From positions 2,046,001-2,110,000 of the forward strand of contig NZ_AP024597.1 of NCBI RefSeq assembly GCF_019704315.1: a stretch of DNA of 64,000 nt, given 5' to 3'. A program made the position numbers and the translations under genes. The first letter of the stretch is position 1, and every line of letters begins with the position of its first letter. This stretch comes from Stygiolobus caldivivus (GTDB taxonomy: Archaea; Thermoproteota; Thermoprotei_A; Sulfolobales; Sulfolobaceae). Positions 19,136-28,263 of this stretch are shown here, in pieces. The notes under the pieces were generated by a model. The model was not told where the DNA came from, ran no database searches, and saw only the letters and a program-made list of their open reading frames with translations.

Positions 19136-20002
19136 ATGAAACTCCAGTTAGGGAGTGCTGACCCTTATACTCCCGACCCGTTCAACGACTTTATTAACGC
19201 TCTAACTATATCGGGTGCGAGTGATAACACCATAAGAATATATTCTATAGCTATAAAAGATTTTCTAGATTTTATTAAAAAAGATCCCAGAGAGGTGACT
19301 TCAGCCGACCTCAACTCTTGGATTATGAATATTTTGAGGCGAGAAACTAGAGATAAATCTGCCGATAACAGTATCGAGAAGAGACGTAAAAAGACAGTAA
19401 CTGCTAGGTTGTATGTGATCGCGGTGTTAAGGTTCCTAAAATGGTTGGGGAAAGACGTTAAACCCACTATTCCTAGGGTAAGGAGGTTAGAAGTTAAGGC
19501 GTTAACCGAAGATCAGATAGAAGTACTTATGAAAAACTTGAGAAGGACTAGAGATAAGCTTATAATTTCCTTACTACTGGACACGGGTTTACGTGCTAAA
19601 GAGTTACTTTCGGTTAAGGTATCTGATGTTAACCTGAGTAACAGAAGTATAGTAGTTAGGAATACTAAGAACGGTGAAACCAGAGTAGTCTTCTTTACGG
19701 AGAAGACGGCTAAGTTACTCTTAGTATATTTAGAGAAGTATAGGCCCAAGAAAGACGACCGTTTATTCGACTTATCCTATTATGCTCTATATAGAAAATT
19801 AAAAAGGCTCGGAAAGAAGCTCGGGGTCGACCTTAGACCTCACATATTAAGGCATACGTTCGCTACTAATGCTATAAGGAAAGGTGTCCCGTTGCCCATA
19901 GTCCAGAGGCTACTGGGTCATAAAGACATAAGGACGACACAGATATATACTCACTTGGTCAACACAGACATTGAGGAAATGTACAAAAAAATATTCGGCT
20001 AA
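19136..20002 (+). CDS. xerA: XerA-type tyrosine recombinase
   Basis: Chromosome-dimer-resolving recombinase acting at a dif site; 288 aa. The N-terminal SAM-like core-binding domain spans about residues 15-105. The catalytic domain shows LDTGLRAKELL (Arg I), the beta-hairpin Lys in NTKNGETR, HILRHTFATN (His-x-x-Arg), LLGHKDIRTTQIYTHL (His and nucleophile Tyr). It is intact, with no tRNA or att sequence in the gene, unlike the SSV-type integrase at 50-56 kb. Its 3' end overlaps a convergent radical-SAM gene by 4 bp. Confidence 0.9.
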   Translation: MKLQLGSADPYTPDPFNDFINALTISGASDNTIRIYSIAIKDFLDFIKKDPREVTSADLNSWIMNILRRETRDKSADNSIEKRRKKTVTARLYVIAVLRFLKWLGKDVKPTIPRVRRLEVKALTEDQIEVLMKNLRRTRDKLIISLLLDTGLRAKELLSVKVSDVNLSNRSIVVRNTKNGETRVVFFTEKTAKLLLVYLEKYRPKKDDRLFDLSYYALYRKLKRLGKKLGVDLRPHILRHTFATNAIRKGVPLPIVQRLLGHKDIRTTQIYTHLVNTDIEEMYKKIFG

Positions 20003-20970
20003 CCTCTCCCTAAAAACCTCCACTTAGCCATTTCTGCCGCATAACTCAGCAAATCTGTTAGACTGTTAAAAGTAGAAGTCTGCAAGTGTAGGTACTCAAA
20101 CTTAGCCTGGTTAGAGAGCATATACCTTTGTAAGTCTTTAACTACCGGTTTTTTCATAATATCGTTCAGTTTTTCCTTAGACAAATTACCTACAATTTTT
20201 CCGTTAATGTCGTCAGGATAGGGCAAGTCGCCATTAGGATATACGGTTATAGCATAACTCGTCACTTTTTCAGCTACTTTTTCTCCTCTTAACGCTTTTA
20301 TAAATCCCCATGAGTTATTTAGAGTAGACCCATATTTTTTCTTTAAATCTGATAAAACCTTATATAGTTCTTCTGGATCTGGTGCCAATTTGACCTTTGA
20401 TGTAGGGTAGTCAATGGCAGGAAGGATGACTATTTTATAACGGCATTCGTGGACTTTCTTTACCTTTTCCTCTAACTTACTTAGGTTATATCTAGTCACG
20501 ACTGTCTGAACGTTTACCTTTAGTCCGTATTCCCTAAACTTACATAACGTGTCGTACGCTTTCACATTCCAATGGTACTCGTCTATTGAATAGTGAAGGA
20601 AGTCTATTCTGTCAGCGAGCTTTGCGAGGAAGCCCTCATCGCTTAGTCTGTACCCGTTGGTCGTGAGCATAACGTAGAACGAACCGTCGTGTGCATATTC
20701 TAAAAGTTCTAATATATCCGGTCTTATAGTAGGTTCTCCTCCTTCAAAGGAGAGGACTACTATTGAAGAGTCCCTCATATTGTCTATAATTTTCTTTACT
20801 ATTTCGGTTGGCGCTTCACCCAGTTCCCCAGAATAATATGCAGGTAAACAGAAAGTACAATGCAAGTTGCATCTGGACGTGACCTTGAATGTAGCATAGC
20901 CAGGTTTAAACGGGTCCTTTAAAATTTGTGTGTCAAAAAACCACTTTAGGGCCTTTAAATCTCTATTCAC
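19999..20970 (-). CDS. Radical SAM protein
   Basis: A 323-aa radical SAM enzyme. The cluster motif C34-x3-C38-x2-C41 (CNLHCTFC) is followed by SFEGGEPTIRPDI and TTNGYRLS, the usual GGE and SAM-contact strands. There is no second Cys cluster of the SPASM type, because the C-terminus is Cys-free. This separates it from peptide-modifying and heme-type relatives. The reaction is unknown. It overlaps the downstream end of the gamma-carbonic anhydrase gene by 8 bp and is probably co-transcribed with it. Confidence 0.82.
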   Translation of the reverse strand: MNRDLKALKWFFDTQILKDPFKPGYATFKVTSRCNLHCTFCLPAYYSGELGEAPTEIVKKIIDNMRDSSIVVLSFEGGEPTIRPDILELLEYAHDGSFYVMLTTNGYRLSDEGFLAKLADRIDFLHYSIDEYHWNVKAYDTLCKFREYGLKVNVQTVVTRYNLSKLEEKVKKVHECRYKIVILPAIDYPTSKVKLAPDPEELYKVLSDLKKKYGSTLNNSWGFIKALRGEKVAEKVTSYAITVYPNGDLPYPDDINGKIVGNLSKEKLNDIMKKPVVKDLQRYMLSNQAKFEYLHLQTSTFNSLTDLLSYAAEMAKWRFLGRG

Positions 20971-21475
20971 GTTTTAAAAACCTCCTTGTATGTCTTAGAT
21001 ACTCTTCGGCATTCTCATTAATTAACCTTATTTCTTCTTCGCTTACTTTTCTAATCACCTTTGCTGGGACACCTACAGCTATACTGTAAGGCGGTATCTC
21101 CTTACCTTGGGTTACCACTGACCCAGCACCGATTATAGAGAACTCACCTATTTTAGAACCGTTAAGTAAAATAGAACCCATACCTATTATTACGTTAGAA
21201 CTTATTTTGGCCCCGTGGATTACAGCATTATGGCCTATACTCACCCTATCACCTATCTCTACTTTATATCCTGTGTCCGTATGGATTGAAGTGTTCTCTT
21301 GGACGTTACTCTCTTTACCTATCCTAATGGAATCATTATCACCTCTGATTACTACGTAATGCCAGATACTAGTTAGATCACCTATTTCTACGTCTCCTAT
21401 TATATAGGCTGTAGGGTGAACGTATGTCTTCTCAGAAACCCGGGGCTTTATGCCCATGTATTCTTCAATCGGCAT
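20963..21475 (-). CDS. Gamma-class carbonic anhydrase-like hexapeptide protein
   Basis: A 170-aa left-handed beta-helix protein. Hexapeptide turns run from YVHPTAYIIGDVEIGD to the end of the helix. Candidate zinc histidines are in SIHTDTGYKVEIGDRVSIGH and NAVIHGAKISS. This matches the Cam/YrdA group of gamma-carbonic anhydrases, which hydrate CO2, though many YrdA-like members have other or no activity. It sits between the methyltransferase gene (2 bp away) and the radical SAM gene. Confidence 0.82.
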   Translation of the reverse strand: MPIEEYMGIKPRVSEKTYVHPTAYIIGDVEIGDLTSIWHYVVIRGDNDSIRIGKESNVQENTSIHTDTGYKVEIGDRVSIGHNAVIHGAKISSNVIIGMGSILLNGSKIGEFSIIGAGSVVTQGKEIPPYSIAVGVPAKVIRKVSEEEIRLINENAEEYLRHTRRFLKRE

Positions 21476-21476
21476 A

Positions 21477-22523
21477 CTAATTTCTCTTTCTCAGTTTAGC
21501 AATAAAAAACCCAGTCATATCGTGTACTATTGGGTGGAACCTTATGACCTCTTCTACCTCAAACCTCGAGTCATTGACTACGTCTTCATTTTCTAAAGAG
21601 GTCATCGTACAGGTAGAATAGACTACCACTCCATCCTTTTTAAGTATCTTATAGGCTGAGTTTATGAATTGTCTTTGGTATGAACTTAAGTTCAATAGAT
21701 CCTCTTTTCTCTTTTTGTCATAAACTTTGGGCCTTAGACCTAAGGCGGAGCAAGGTGGGTCTATCAGGACTTTATCCACATTCTGTAAGTGGAAGTCCTC
21801 ATACAAGTAACGTGAATCCGCCTTGTATACTTGAATACCTTTCATTCCTAACGTATCTAGCCTTCTTTTCAACTCCTCGACCTTTTTTGTAGTATGGTCA
21901 AAACCAATTACCCTGCTGCGTGGTTGGAGTTGAAATACGTGGGTGAGTTTACCGCCAGGGTATGCGGTCATATCTATTATTAGTTCATTTGGCTGAGGGT
22001 CTAAAATATGTGCTACGTACATCGAGGCTTTACCTTGAAGTAGGAAATAGCCCTTTTTAAGCCCCTCATATTCAGAAAGTTGAGGTGCTGTATATAGTGT
22101 ATTTGTGACTTTAACCATACCATCCGGGGTCAATATTCCTTCCGCTACTAGTACTCCGTTTTCACTTATTACTGAGACTTCCTTTCCGTTTCCAAGGATT
22201 TTCTTAATCCCCGGTCTATATACGTTAGCCCCTGTCATAACGCTTTCCGCCGTCCTCTTGTCTACTACTACTTTTGTATCGTGCTCAACTATTTTATTAG
22301 GACCTCTTACTTCTACATACATAGCTTCTTCGAAGTCTTCATCAGGCCTCAGAAAGGGCATTTCTTCAGATAGTGAACTGGTAGAGGTCTTCAATGTATT
22401 AACTCTTACGTAAAGTCGTGAATTAGGGACTAGTAATGAGCTCAAAAGCTCGTTGAGTTTGGTACCGTATACTTTTTTCAGCTCCCCAATTACGAAATCG
22501 TCGTAGTCTAGTCTTTCGACCAA
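21477..22523 (-). CDS. RNA m5C methyltransferase (NSUN/RsmB type) with PUA domain
   Basis: SAM-dependent RNA cytosine-5 methyltransferase of 348 aa. A PUA RNA-binding domain is inserted at about residues 90-155 (ILGNGKEVSVISENGVLVAE), as in NSUN6-like archaeal enzymes. The catalytic motifs are IDPPCSALG (Cys) and YSTCTMTSLENEDVV (second Cys). SAM binding is at DMTAYPGGKLTHV. A tRNA or rRNA target is expected. The start overlaps the end of the beta-RFAP synthase gene by 16 bp. Confidence 0.88.
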   Translation of the reverse strand: MVERLDYDDFVIGELKKVYGTKLNELLSSLLVPNSRLYVRVNTLKTSTSSLSEEMPFLRPDEDFEEAMYVEVRGPNKIVEHDTKVVVDKRTAESVMTGANVYRPGIKKILGNGKEVSVISENGVLVAEGILTPDGMVKVTNTLYTAPQLSEYEGLKKGYFLLQGKASMYVAHILDPQPNELIIDMTAYPGGKLTHVFQLQPRSRVIGFDHTTKKVEELKRRLDTLGMKGIQVYKADSRYLYEDFHLQNVDKVLIDPPCSALGLRPKVYDKKRKEDLLNLSSYQRQFINSAYKILKKDGVVVYSTCTMTSLENEDVVNDSRFEVEEVIRFHPIVHDMTGFFIAKLRKRN

Positions 22524-23380
22524 ACTACTTTAGCCCCCTCATTATTAGGTTCTGATATAAAACCGCCAAAATAAGACACTAGTTCTTCCCCCTCAGTCCT
22601 ACTACTTACAAATGTATAAACGGCTGGTCCGAAAGAAGAAATACCTGCTGGAAATCCTTTAGTTTCGAGTTTTTTCATTAATTCCCTAACCTCTTCTGTC
22701 TGTAAGGACACCTCGACCCTTTTAAACCCTAACTGCTGAATTAACTTAATGCTTTCTAATACTTCTCCCAGGTCTTTTTCTATTATGTTGGGGATTAATT
22801 TCATATATACGACCCTAACTAATTTGTCTATCTCTTTCGCCTCTTTCTTAAATGCGTCTAATTCTTCTTTTCCGAAGATCCTCCTCCCTCTAGCTGGGAT
22901 ATTAACGTAAATGTACCAAGGGAAATCATACCTCGCAATAAGAGGGGGCGGTGGTGCAGTAGAAAAGTCAGAAGGAGCTACTTCCTTTTTTACTTTTAGT
23001 GAATGTCCGCCGTCTACAATAAACCCACCATACTTAAACGCATAAACTCCTATTCCTGAAGTCCCACCCCTCCCCACCGCTCTGGCTAACTCTACCACAT
23101 CAGCGTTCTTTAGGTTGTATTCGGCAGATAATTTTGCTAGGCTTAGCCTGAATTGTGTGGTGTGGCCTAACCCTATATGTTCTTCATAGTCTTCGTGTAC
23201 GCAATAGCCCGGTAAGGGATAAGGTAAAGGGAATTCAGTTTCTTTTTTACAATTACCTTCACTTACCACGATCTTCGGGTATTTCAGTGCTACTCCTACT
23301 CCCCCGTCTATCCTTCCGTATTTTCCCTCAAGGTCGAGGAGAGTTATATGTATTCTGGATAACCCAATAATTTTTATCAT
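22508..23380 (-). CDS. Beta-ribofuranosylaminobenzene 5'-phosphate synthase
   Basis: GHMP-superfamily enzyme of 290 aa that couples p-aminobenzoate (or a relative) to PRPP, the first dedicated step of methanopterin-type cofactors. The N-terminus IKIIGLSRIHITLLDLEGKYGRIDGGVGVAL and the GHMP glycine loop VGRGGTSGIGVYAF are diagnostic of the family. Sulfolobales make a sulfopterin-like C1 carrier, which explains the gene in a non-methanogen. It overlaps the methyltransferase gene and diverges from the acyl-CoA synthetase. Confidence 0.87.
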   Translation of the reverse strand: MIKIIGLSRIHITLLDLEGKYGRIDGGVGVALKYPKIVVSEGNCKKETEFPLPYPLPGYCVHEDYEEHIGLGHTTQFRLSLAKLSAEYNLKNADVVELARAVGRGGTSGIGVYAFKYGGFIVDGGHSLKVKKEVAPSDFSTAPPPPLIARYDFPWYIYVNIPARGRRIFGKEELDAFKKEAKEIDKLVRVVYMKLIPNIIEKDLGEVLESIKLIQQLGFKRVEVSLQTEEVRELMKKLETKGFPAGISSFGPAVYTFVSSRTEGEELVSYFGGFISEPNNEGAKVVWSKD

Positions 23381-23406
23381 TTGTGATCACTTAATATTTG
23401 ACAGTT

Positions 23407-24774
23407 ATGAGCTTAGCTCAGCTAGTTTATAAATGGTATAGGGAGAAGCCAAACCAGACGTTCCTGATAGAAGGCGATAATAAATTAACATACGAGCAAA
23501 CAGCTAAAGAAGTAGCTAAGCGGGCGTCTTCCATCAGTGCTGGGGATACTGTAGTCCACATAATGTTCAACTCGGTCGAATCTACTCTTACCTATCTAGC
23601 CTCTTTCTGGGCTGGTGCTAAAGTAGTAGCTGTAGACCCCTTAACATCAGCGGAAGATTTAAGGTTTATCCTAGAAGATACAGCTCCAGATATAGTAGTC
23701 GCTGACAAAGAAATAATAGAAAGAGAAAGGAAAACATTCGAAGGCTATAAGGTAGTAGAGTCCCTCCAAAAGAATGAGGTGTTTAATCCACCTTATGATT
23801 ATACCGAAACTGAAGTAGGTCTAGTTTATTACTACGCAGGCATAGCTGGAAGGACTATGCAAGTACTACATAGTGCAAAAAGGATGGAGCTGAATGCTCT
23901 TTCTCTATATAGAGTATCTAAACTGAGAGACGTAAGGGGAGTGTTAACTGTTCCGTTGGCTCATGTACTCGGTAATAGTGTATTGGGAGTGGTGTTAGAG
24001 GCTGGGGGCAGTATGTATATAATGCGTAAGTTTAACGCTAATGAAATGGTCCAAGCGGTCGGAAAATACTCCATCAATTACCTATCCACAGTCCCTATGG
24101 TTTATGACGCTCTTAATGAACTGGAAAACGCTGACCTAAGCAGCCTTGAATTATGTGTAAGTACGGCTGCACCCCTCTTCCCACCTACGGTAAATAAGTT
24201 CAAAGAGAAATACGGTAAAAACATAGTCCAACAATACGGGTTTACCGAGGGGTTCGTCCTTACTTTTCAGCCTCAAGAATTTGCAGACGTTATAAGTATA
24301 GGAAAGCCGCTACCAGAAGTTGATATTAAGATAGTAAAAGAAGACGGAAATGAAGCTAAGCCGAGTGAGGTGGGCGAGCTGTGGGTTAAGGCACCTTGGC
24401 TGATGCTCGGCTATAAGGACGCTGATGAGACAGCTAAGGTGTTTGTCAACGGTTGGTTAAAGACCGGTGATTTGGTCACTTCAGATGAGAGAGGGCTCCT
24501 ATTCTTTAGAGGTATAAAGAAGAGGATGATCAAATATAAAGGGTATCCGATATTTCCTAGAGATCTAGAACTTATCTTAAAGTCCCATCCCCTTGTTATT
24601 GACGCTAAGGTCGTAGGAGAAGATGCGGGCACTGCTGGACAGCAGCCCGTGGGTAAAGTAATTGTAAAAGAGAAGAAACCTGACATAGAGAACGAACTAT
24701 TAAACTACGTAAATAGTAAAGTAGCATTTTATAAGAGGCTTAAGAGAATAGATATTGTGGATAGGCTTGAGTGA
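23407..24774 (+). CDS. AMP-forming acyl-CoA synthetase-like protein
   Basis: ANL-superfamily ligase of 455 aa. The AMP-binding loop is degenerate: the usual Ser/Thr/Gly-rich P-loop is replaced by YYYAGIAGRTMQVLHS. Other motifs are normal, such as QQYGFTEGF, GELWVKAPWLMLGY, LKTGDL and a C-terminal lysine segment. It is shorter than most acyl-CoA ligases (500-550 aa). The altered loop means ATP chemistry should be tested rather than assumed. ATG 23407 is chosen over the TTG at 23398. The 3' end overlaps the thioredoxin start by 8 bp. Confidence 0.78.
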   Translation: MSLAQLVYKWYREKPNQTFLIEGDNKLTYEQTAKEVAKRASSISAGDTVVHIMFNSVESTLTYLASFWAGAKVVAVDPLTSAEDLRFILEDTAPDIVVADKEIIERERKTFEGYKVVESLQKNEVFNPPYDYTETEVGLVYYYAGIAGRTMQVLHSAKRMELNALSLYRVSKLRDVRGVLTVPLAHVLGNSVLGVVLEAGGSMYIMRKFNANEMVQAVGKYSINYLSTVPMVYDALNELENADLSSLELCVSTAAPLFPPTVNKFKEKYGKNIVQQYGFTEGFVLTFQPQEFADVISIGKPLPEVDIKIVKEDGNEAKPSEVGELWVKAPWLMLGYKDADETAKVFVNGWLKTGDLVTSDERGLLFFRGIKKRMIKYKGYPIFPRDLELILKSHPLVIDAKVVGEDAGTAGQQPVGKVIVKEKKPDIENELLNYVNSKVAFYKRLKRIDIVDRLE

Positions 24775-25168
24775 ACTCGATGAATTGGTAAAAGAATTAT
24801 CTAAGAAGTTAGAAGAAAAAGCTAAGAACGTTATAAACCCCCAGGACGTTACTGTTACTATAACCGATTCAAACATAGATGATATCCTATCTAAAAACAA
24901 TGTGGTTTTTATCGACTGTTGGGCTCCTTGGTGTGCCCCGTGCCACCTTTATGAACCTATATTTAAGAAAATTGCCGACAAATACAAGGATAAAGCCACA
25001 TTTGGCAGGCTTAACGTGGACGAGAACCCAAAGACCGCCGATAAATACGGTGTAATGAACATCCCTACTACTTTAATATTTGTCAATGGGAAGTTAGCAG
25101 ACCAGATTATAGGTGCTGTAGAGGAGGAGATGCTAGAAGATTATGTGAGGAAATATATAAATGCTTGA
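24767..25168 (+). CDS. Thioredoxin with N-terminal helical extension
   Basis: Thiol-disulfide carrier, about 133 aa. The active site is WCAPC within CWAPWCAPCHLYEP, and cis-proline is in NIPTTLIF. About 30 charged residues (ELDELVKELSKKLEEKAKN) precede the thioredoxin fold and look like a coiled coil. Starts at TTG 24755 or TTG 24767 are both possible; the latter begins at the extension. It lies in a tight run with the acyl-CoA synthetase and an ABC ATPase (8-bp overlaps). Confidence 0.88.
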   Translation: MSELDELVKELSKKLEEKAKNVINPQDVTVTITDSNIDDILSKNNVVFIDCWAPWCAPCHLYEPIFKKIADKYKDKATFGRLNVDENPKTADKYGVMNIPTTLIFVNGKLADQIIGAVEEEMLEDYVRKYINA

Positions 25169-25778
25169 CGTTAAAATTAAGAAAAAGTTAAATAATTTTG
25201 TCTTAGATAGTGAAATTAACGAGAAAAGTAAAGTAATAGCGATATTCGGCAAAAACGGTAGTGGTAAGTCAACACTCCTTAAGTTGATAGCTGGCTTTCT
25301 AGAACCTGATGAAGGCTATATTAAAATTGATAATCAAGATGTTACAAAATACCCCCCGTGGAAAAGGAGAATAGTGCTAGTTACCCCTGAAAGTTATTTA
25401 CCTAACTTGGTAGTGAAAAAACACTTGTTATGGGGGATTAAAAACAAAGATAAACTCAATGAGGTCTTGCAGGACAACAGAATACGAGGCTTGCTTTCGT
25501 TCAATGAAGAGACCTTTAAGAAAAAAGCCAAAGAGTTAAGTTTAGGGATGAGGCAAAGGCTTTCCTTAGTTACGGCTCTTCTCTCATCTCCTAGGTATAT
25601 CCTTGTTGACGAATCTTTTGCTAATATCAATAATAAGAAGGATTTCATGAACGAGTATATAAGCCTTACAAGAGAGAGAGGAGTAAACATAATATTTGTT
25701 TCACAAGATATATCTGACGCTGAATTCGCTGAGAGGAGTTATTGGATGGAGAATGGTGTTTTAAAACTGATGAATTAA
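25161..25778 (+). CDS. ABC transporter ATP-binding protein
   Basis: A 205-aa ABC ATPase. Walker A is FGKNGSGKSTLL (near residue 30), the signature is LSLGMRQRLSL and Walker B is YILVDESF, where the usual DEP is DES. The short length and PPWKRRIVLVTPE Q-loop region resemble molybdate/Fe(III)-type importers. No permease follows; a glutamine synthetase gene with its own promoter is next. It is coupled to the thioredoxin gene by an 8-bp overlap. Confidence 0.8.
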   Translation: MLDVKIKKKLNNFVLDSEINEKSKVIAIFGKNGSGKSTLLKLIAGFLEPDEGYIKIDNQDVTKYPPWKRRIVLVTPESYLPNLVVKKHLLWGIKNKDKLNEVLQDNRIRGLLSFNEETFKKKAKELSLGMRQRLSLVTALLSSPRYILVDESFANINNKKDFMNEYISLTRERGVNIIFVSQDISDAEFAERSYWMENGVLKLMN

Positions 25779-25854
25779 TTTTTAACACTTACACAATTCG
25801 TAATGAAGAAATGTATATAAACTTTTAAAAACTTTTAATAAAATGACGCAATAT

Positions 25855-25864
25855 CTTTTTAAAC
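25855..25864 (+). promoter_or_regulatory. TATA box of glnA
   Basis: CTTTTTAAAC is 25-34 bases before the ATG at 25889 but only 16-25 before the GTG at 25880. Normal archaeal spacing therefore points to a leaderless transcript starting at the ATG. Confidence 0.55.
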
Positions 25865-25888
25865 AGATTTATTGAATATGTGGACAAT

Positions 25889-27313
25889 ATGCCAGAACTT
25901 CCTAAAACGCCTTCAGAAGCAATGGATTTCTTAAAGAAAAATAATATTAAATGGGTAGACCTACAGTTCACAGACTTACCTGGCAGACTACAACACATAA
26001 CTATTCCTTCAGCAGACTTCTCAGAGGAATCATTTAAGACAGGTTTCGGTAAACTGGATGGAAGTAGTATAAAGGGCTTTACTTCAATTTATGAAAGCGA
26101 TATGGTACTAAGACCGGTTCCTACAACTATGTCACTTATACCTTGGACTCCCGGAGTAGCTAGAGTTATAACTGAAGTACATTGGGGAGGCGGAAAGGGC
26201 AGGTTTGAAAGAGACCCGAGGAATATCGCAGAAACAGCAGAGAAACATCAAGAATCAGAAGGGTATACTAGCTTCTTTGGTCCTGAATTAGAGTTCTTTA
26301 TATTCGATAAGGTTGAGCTTGATGCGTCTTTACCGCAGAGCGGGACTGGGTATAAAGTCTACGCTAAAGAAGCTCCCTGGTCCAAGAATGGAAGTTTTAT
26401 AATTAGATATAAAGAAGGTTACTACCCTGCTCCACCAGTGGATCAAGTGATGGATGTAAGATTAGAAGCAATAAATACTCTAGTTGACTATTTCGGGTTT
26501 TATATTGAAGCTACACATCACGAAGTAGCCACAGCAGGGCAAGGGGAGATAGATTTCAGGTTCTCAACTCTAGTAGATACAGCTGATAAAGTTCAGACCT
26601 TAAAGTACGTTGTCAAGAATGTAGCAGCGAAACACGGCATGGTAGCTACTTTTATGCCCAAGCCTATTTACGGAGATAACGGAACCGGGATGCACACTCA
26701 CTTTAGCCTGTGGACAAAAGACGGGAAGAAAAACTTAATGTATGATCCTAATGATGAATATGCGGAACTAAGCCAGATAGGCAGGTATATCGTAGGTGGG
26801 TTATTAGAGCACGGAAGGGCTTTATCAGCAATTGTATCTCCTACCACGAATAGTTATAGGAGACTTATTCCGGGCTATGAGGCCCCAGTTTATTTGGTGT
26901 GGAGTAAGTCTAACAGAAGTGCAGCAATCAGGATACCCGCTTACTATAGAGGAATGGAGAAGGCTAAAAGGTTAGAGTATAGACCACCAGACCCTTCATC
27001 TAACCCGTATCTAGGGTTCTCAGCAATGCTCATGGCAGCACTAGATGGTATAAAGAAGAAGATAGACCCCGGCGATCCAATAGACGAGAACATATATCAT
27101 ATGAGTGAAGAGAAGAAGAAACAGTTAAGGATCAGAGAACTGCCTAGGTCGCTAGACGAAGCGTTAGACGAATTAGAAAGTGACACCGAGTTCTTAAAGC
27201 CTGTATTTAATTCGTCCATTCTAAGTGCTTATATAGACTTAAAGAGAGAAGAAGCAAAAGTAATGCAACAATACCCGCATCCCATGGAAATATACTACTA
27301 CCTAGACGTTTAA
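25889..27313 (+). CDS. glnA: Glutamine synthetase type I
   Basis: Condenses glutamate and ammonia with ATP; 474 aa from the ATG at 25889. The N-terminal beta-grasp domain begins [15 protein letters not shown]. Catalytic blocks are [37 protein letters not shown] and [17 protein letters not shown]. The adenylylation-loop Tyr region of bacterial GSI-beta is not evident, as in archaeal enzymes. A GTG nine bases upstream is the alternative start. The position of the TATA box supports the ATG. Confidence 0.95.
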   Translation: MPELPKTPSEAMDFLKKNNIKWVDLQFTDLPGRLQHITIPSADFSEESFKTGFGKLDGSSIKGFTSIYESDMVLRPVPTTMSLIPWTPGVARVITEVHWGGGKGRFERDPRNIAETAEKHQESEGYTSFFGPELEFFIFDKVELDASLPQSGTGYKVYAKEAPWSKNGSFIIRYKEGYYPAPPVDQVMDVRLEAINTLVDYFGFYIEATHHEVATAGQGEIDFRFSTLVDTADKVQTLKYVVKNVAAKHGMVATFMPKPIYGDNGTGMHTHFSLWTKDGKKNLMYDPNDEYAELSQIGRYIVGGLLEHGRALSAIVSPTTNSYRRLIPGYEAPVYLVWSKSNRSAAIRIPAYYRGMEKAKRLEYRPPDPSSNPYLGFSAMLMAALDGIKKKIDPGDPIDENIYHMSEEKKKQLRIRELPRSLDEALDELESDTEFLKPVFNSSILSAYIDLKREEAKVMQQYPHPMEIYYYLDV

Positions 27314-27408
27314 GGTAGATATATGCCACTTTTTCTCATATTTTTCCTTATTTCGTTAAGATCGAGATAGGGATCGAAGACGTAATTTTCGGCTGACTTT
27401 TTAAGTAT

Positions 27409-28239
27409 TTAGTAATCTATATTAACTACGTTTGAATAATCCTGGATCCATCTGTCTTTTTGAGATAGAAAGTTTGTGAATGCTTGCTCATAAATACCTC
27501 TAAAGAATTCGGGATCTAAGTCATTTCTGATAGCAAGTGTACAGCAGTGTAAAGGTTCAAATCTGTGTATAATCCTGAAACCCTCATTAGCTAAGATAGT
27601 AGCATAAGGTTCCCAAATCGATATCTTTTTTACTTCTCTTCTCTCAAGTGCGTTTATCATATCATCTGGACTCGAATACTCTACTAATGTTGCCTCTGGG
27701 TCATAAAGCAATGACCAGAGCTCCATACTAGATAATGAAGTTGAAGCTATAGTATTACATGAGTAATCCCCTATTATCGCCCCTCCTCCTTTAGCTCCCC
27801 CCGCAATAATTTTAAAGTTACTAAAGATCTTCTGGAATAGAATTTGAGTTATAACAGGTGAAAGGGCTATATCTATTTTCCCAGAAGACAAATCCTTTGT
27901 AACATCTAGACCGTTACTGTAAACTCTCACTTCTACGTGATAGCCCTTCTCTCTTAGTACTTTCATAAACGGTACTATGAACGGGTACTCTGCAGCTTTT
28001 ATTATCCCTATGGTCAGGAACTTCTTAGGTGAAAGCTTGACCACCAGGTTTCTACCAGCTAACTTTTTCCTTTCGATAATACCTTTTCTCTCTAAGTCAG
28101 TAAGAATTTCCGACACTCTACTCTTAGAAATACCAGATAAACTTACTAGATCTGATTGGCGTAACTCCCCGTATTTTTTAATAAGTTCTAAAATTAATGA
28201 ATAACTACTATTACTGTTAAGAGTGTTTTTCTCACTCAT
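27409..28239 (-). CDS. Winged-HTH fused to a periplasmic-binding-protein-like sensor
   Basis: A 276-aa one-component regulator. Residues 10-75 form a MarR/winged HTH (LRQSDLVSLSGISKSRVSEI, with wing RKKLAGRNLVV). From about residue 78 the sequence is that of a substrate-binding protein of the NMT1/SsuA group (IGIIKAAEYPFIVPFMKVLR, GKIDIALSPVITQ, IAGGAKGGGAIIG). There is no signal peptide, so the binding domain is cytoplasmic and probably senses a small ligand. The ligand is unknown. It lies between glnA and folE, transcribed away from folE's end. Confidence 0.75.
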   Translation of the reverse strand: MSEKNTLNSNSSYSLILELIKKYGELRQSDLVSLSGISKSRVSEILTDLERKGIIERKKLAGRNLVVKLSPKKFLTIGIIKAAEYPFIVPFMKVLREKGYHVEVRVYSNGLDVTKDLSSGKIDIALSPVITQILFQKIFSNFKIIAGGAKGGGAIIGDYSCNTIASTSLSSMELWSLLYDPEATLVEYSSPDDMINALERREVKKISIWEPYATILANEGFRIIHRFEPLHCCTLAIRNDLDPEFFRGIYEQAFTNFLSQKDRWIQDYSNVVNIDY

Positions 28240-28263
28240 TTAACATAAAAAATTTTCTCTTCC

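Noticed and set aside
19136-20002. Xer-type recombinase as the integrase of the mobile elements
   Set aside because: It is a complete chromosomal Xer gene 30 kb from the att sites and lacks tRNA-derived sequence; intN/intC is the matching enzyme.
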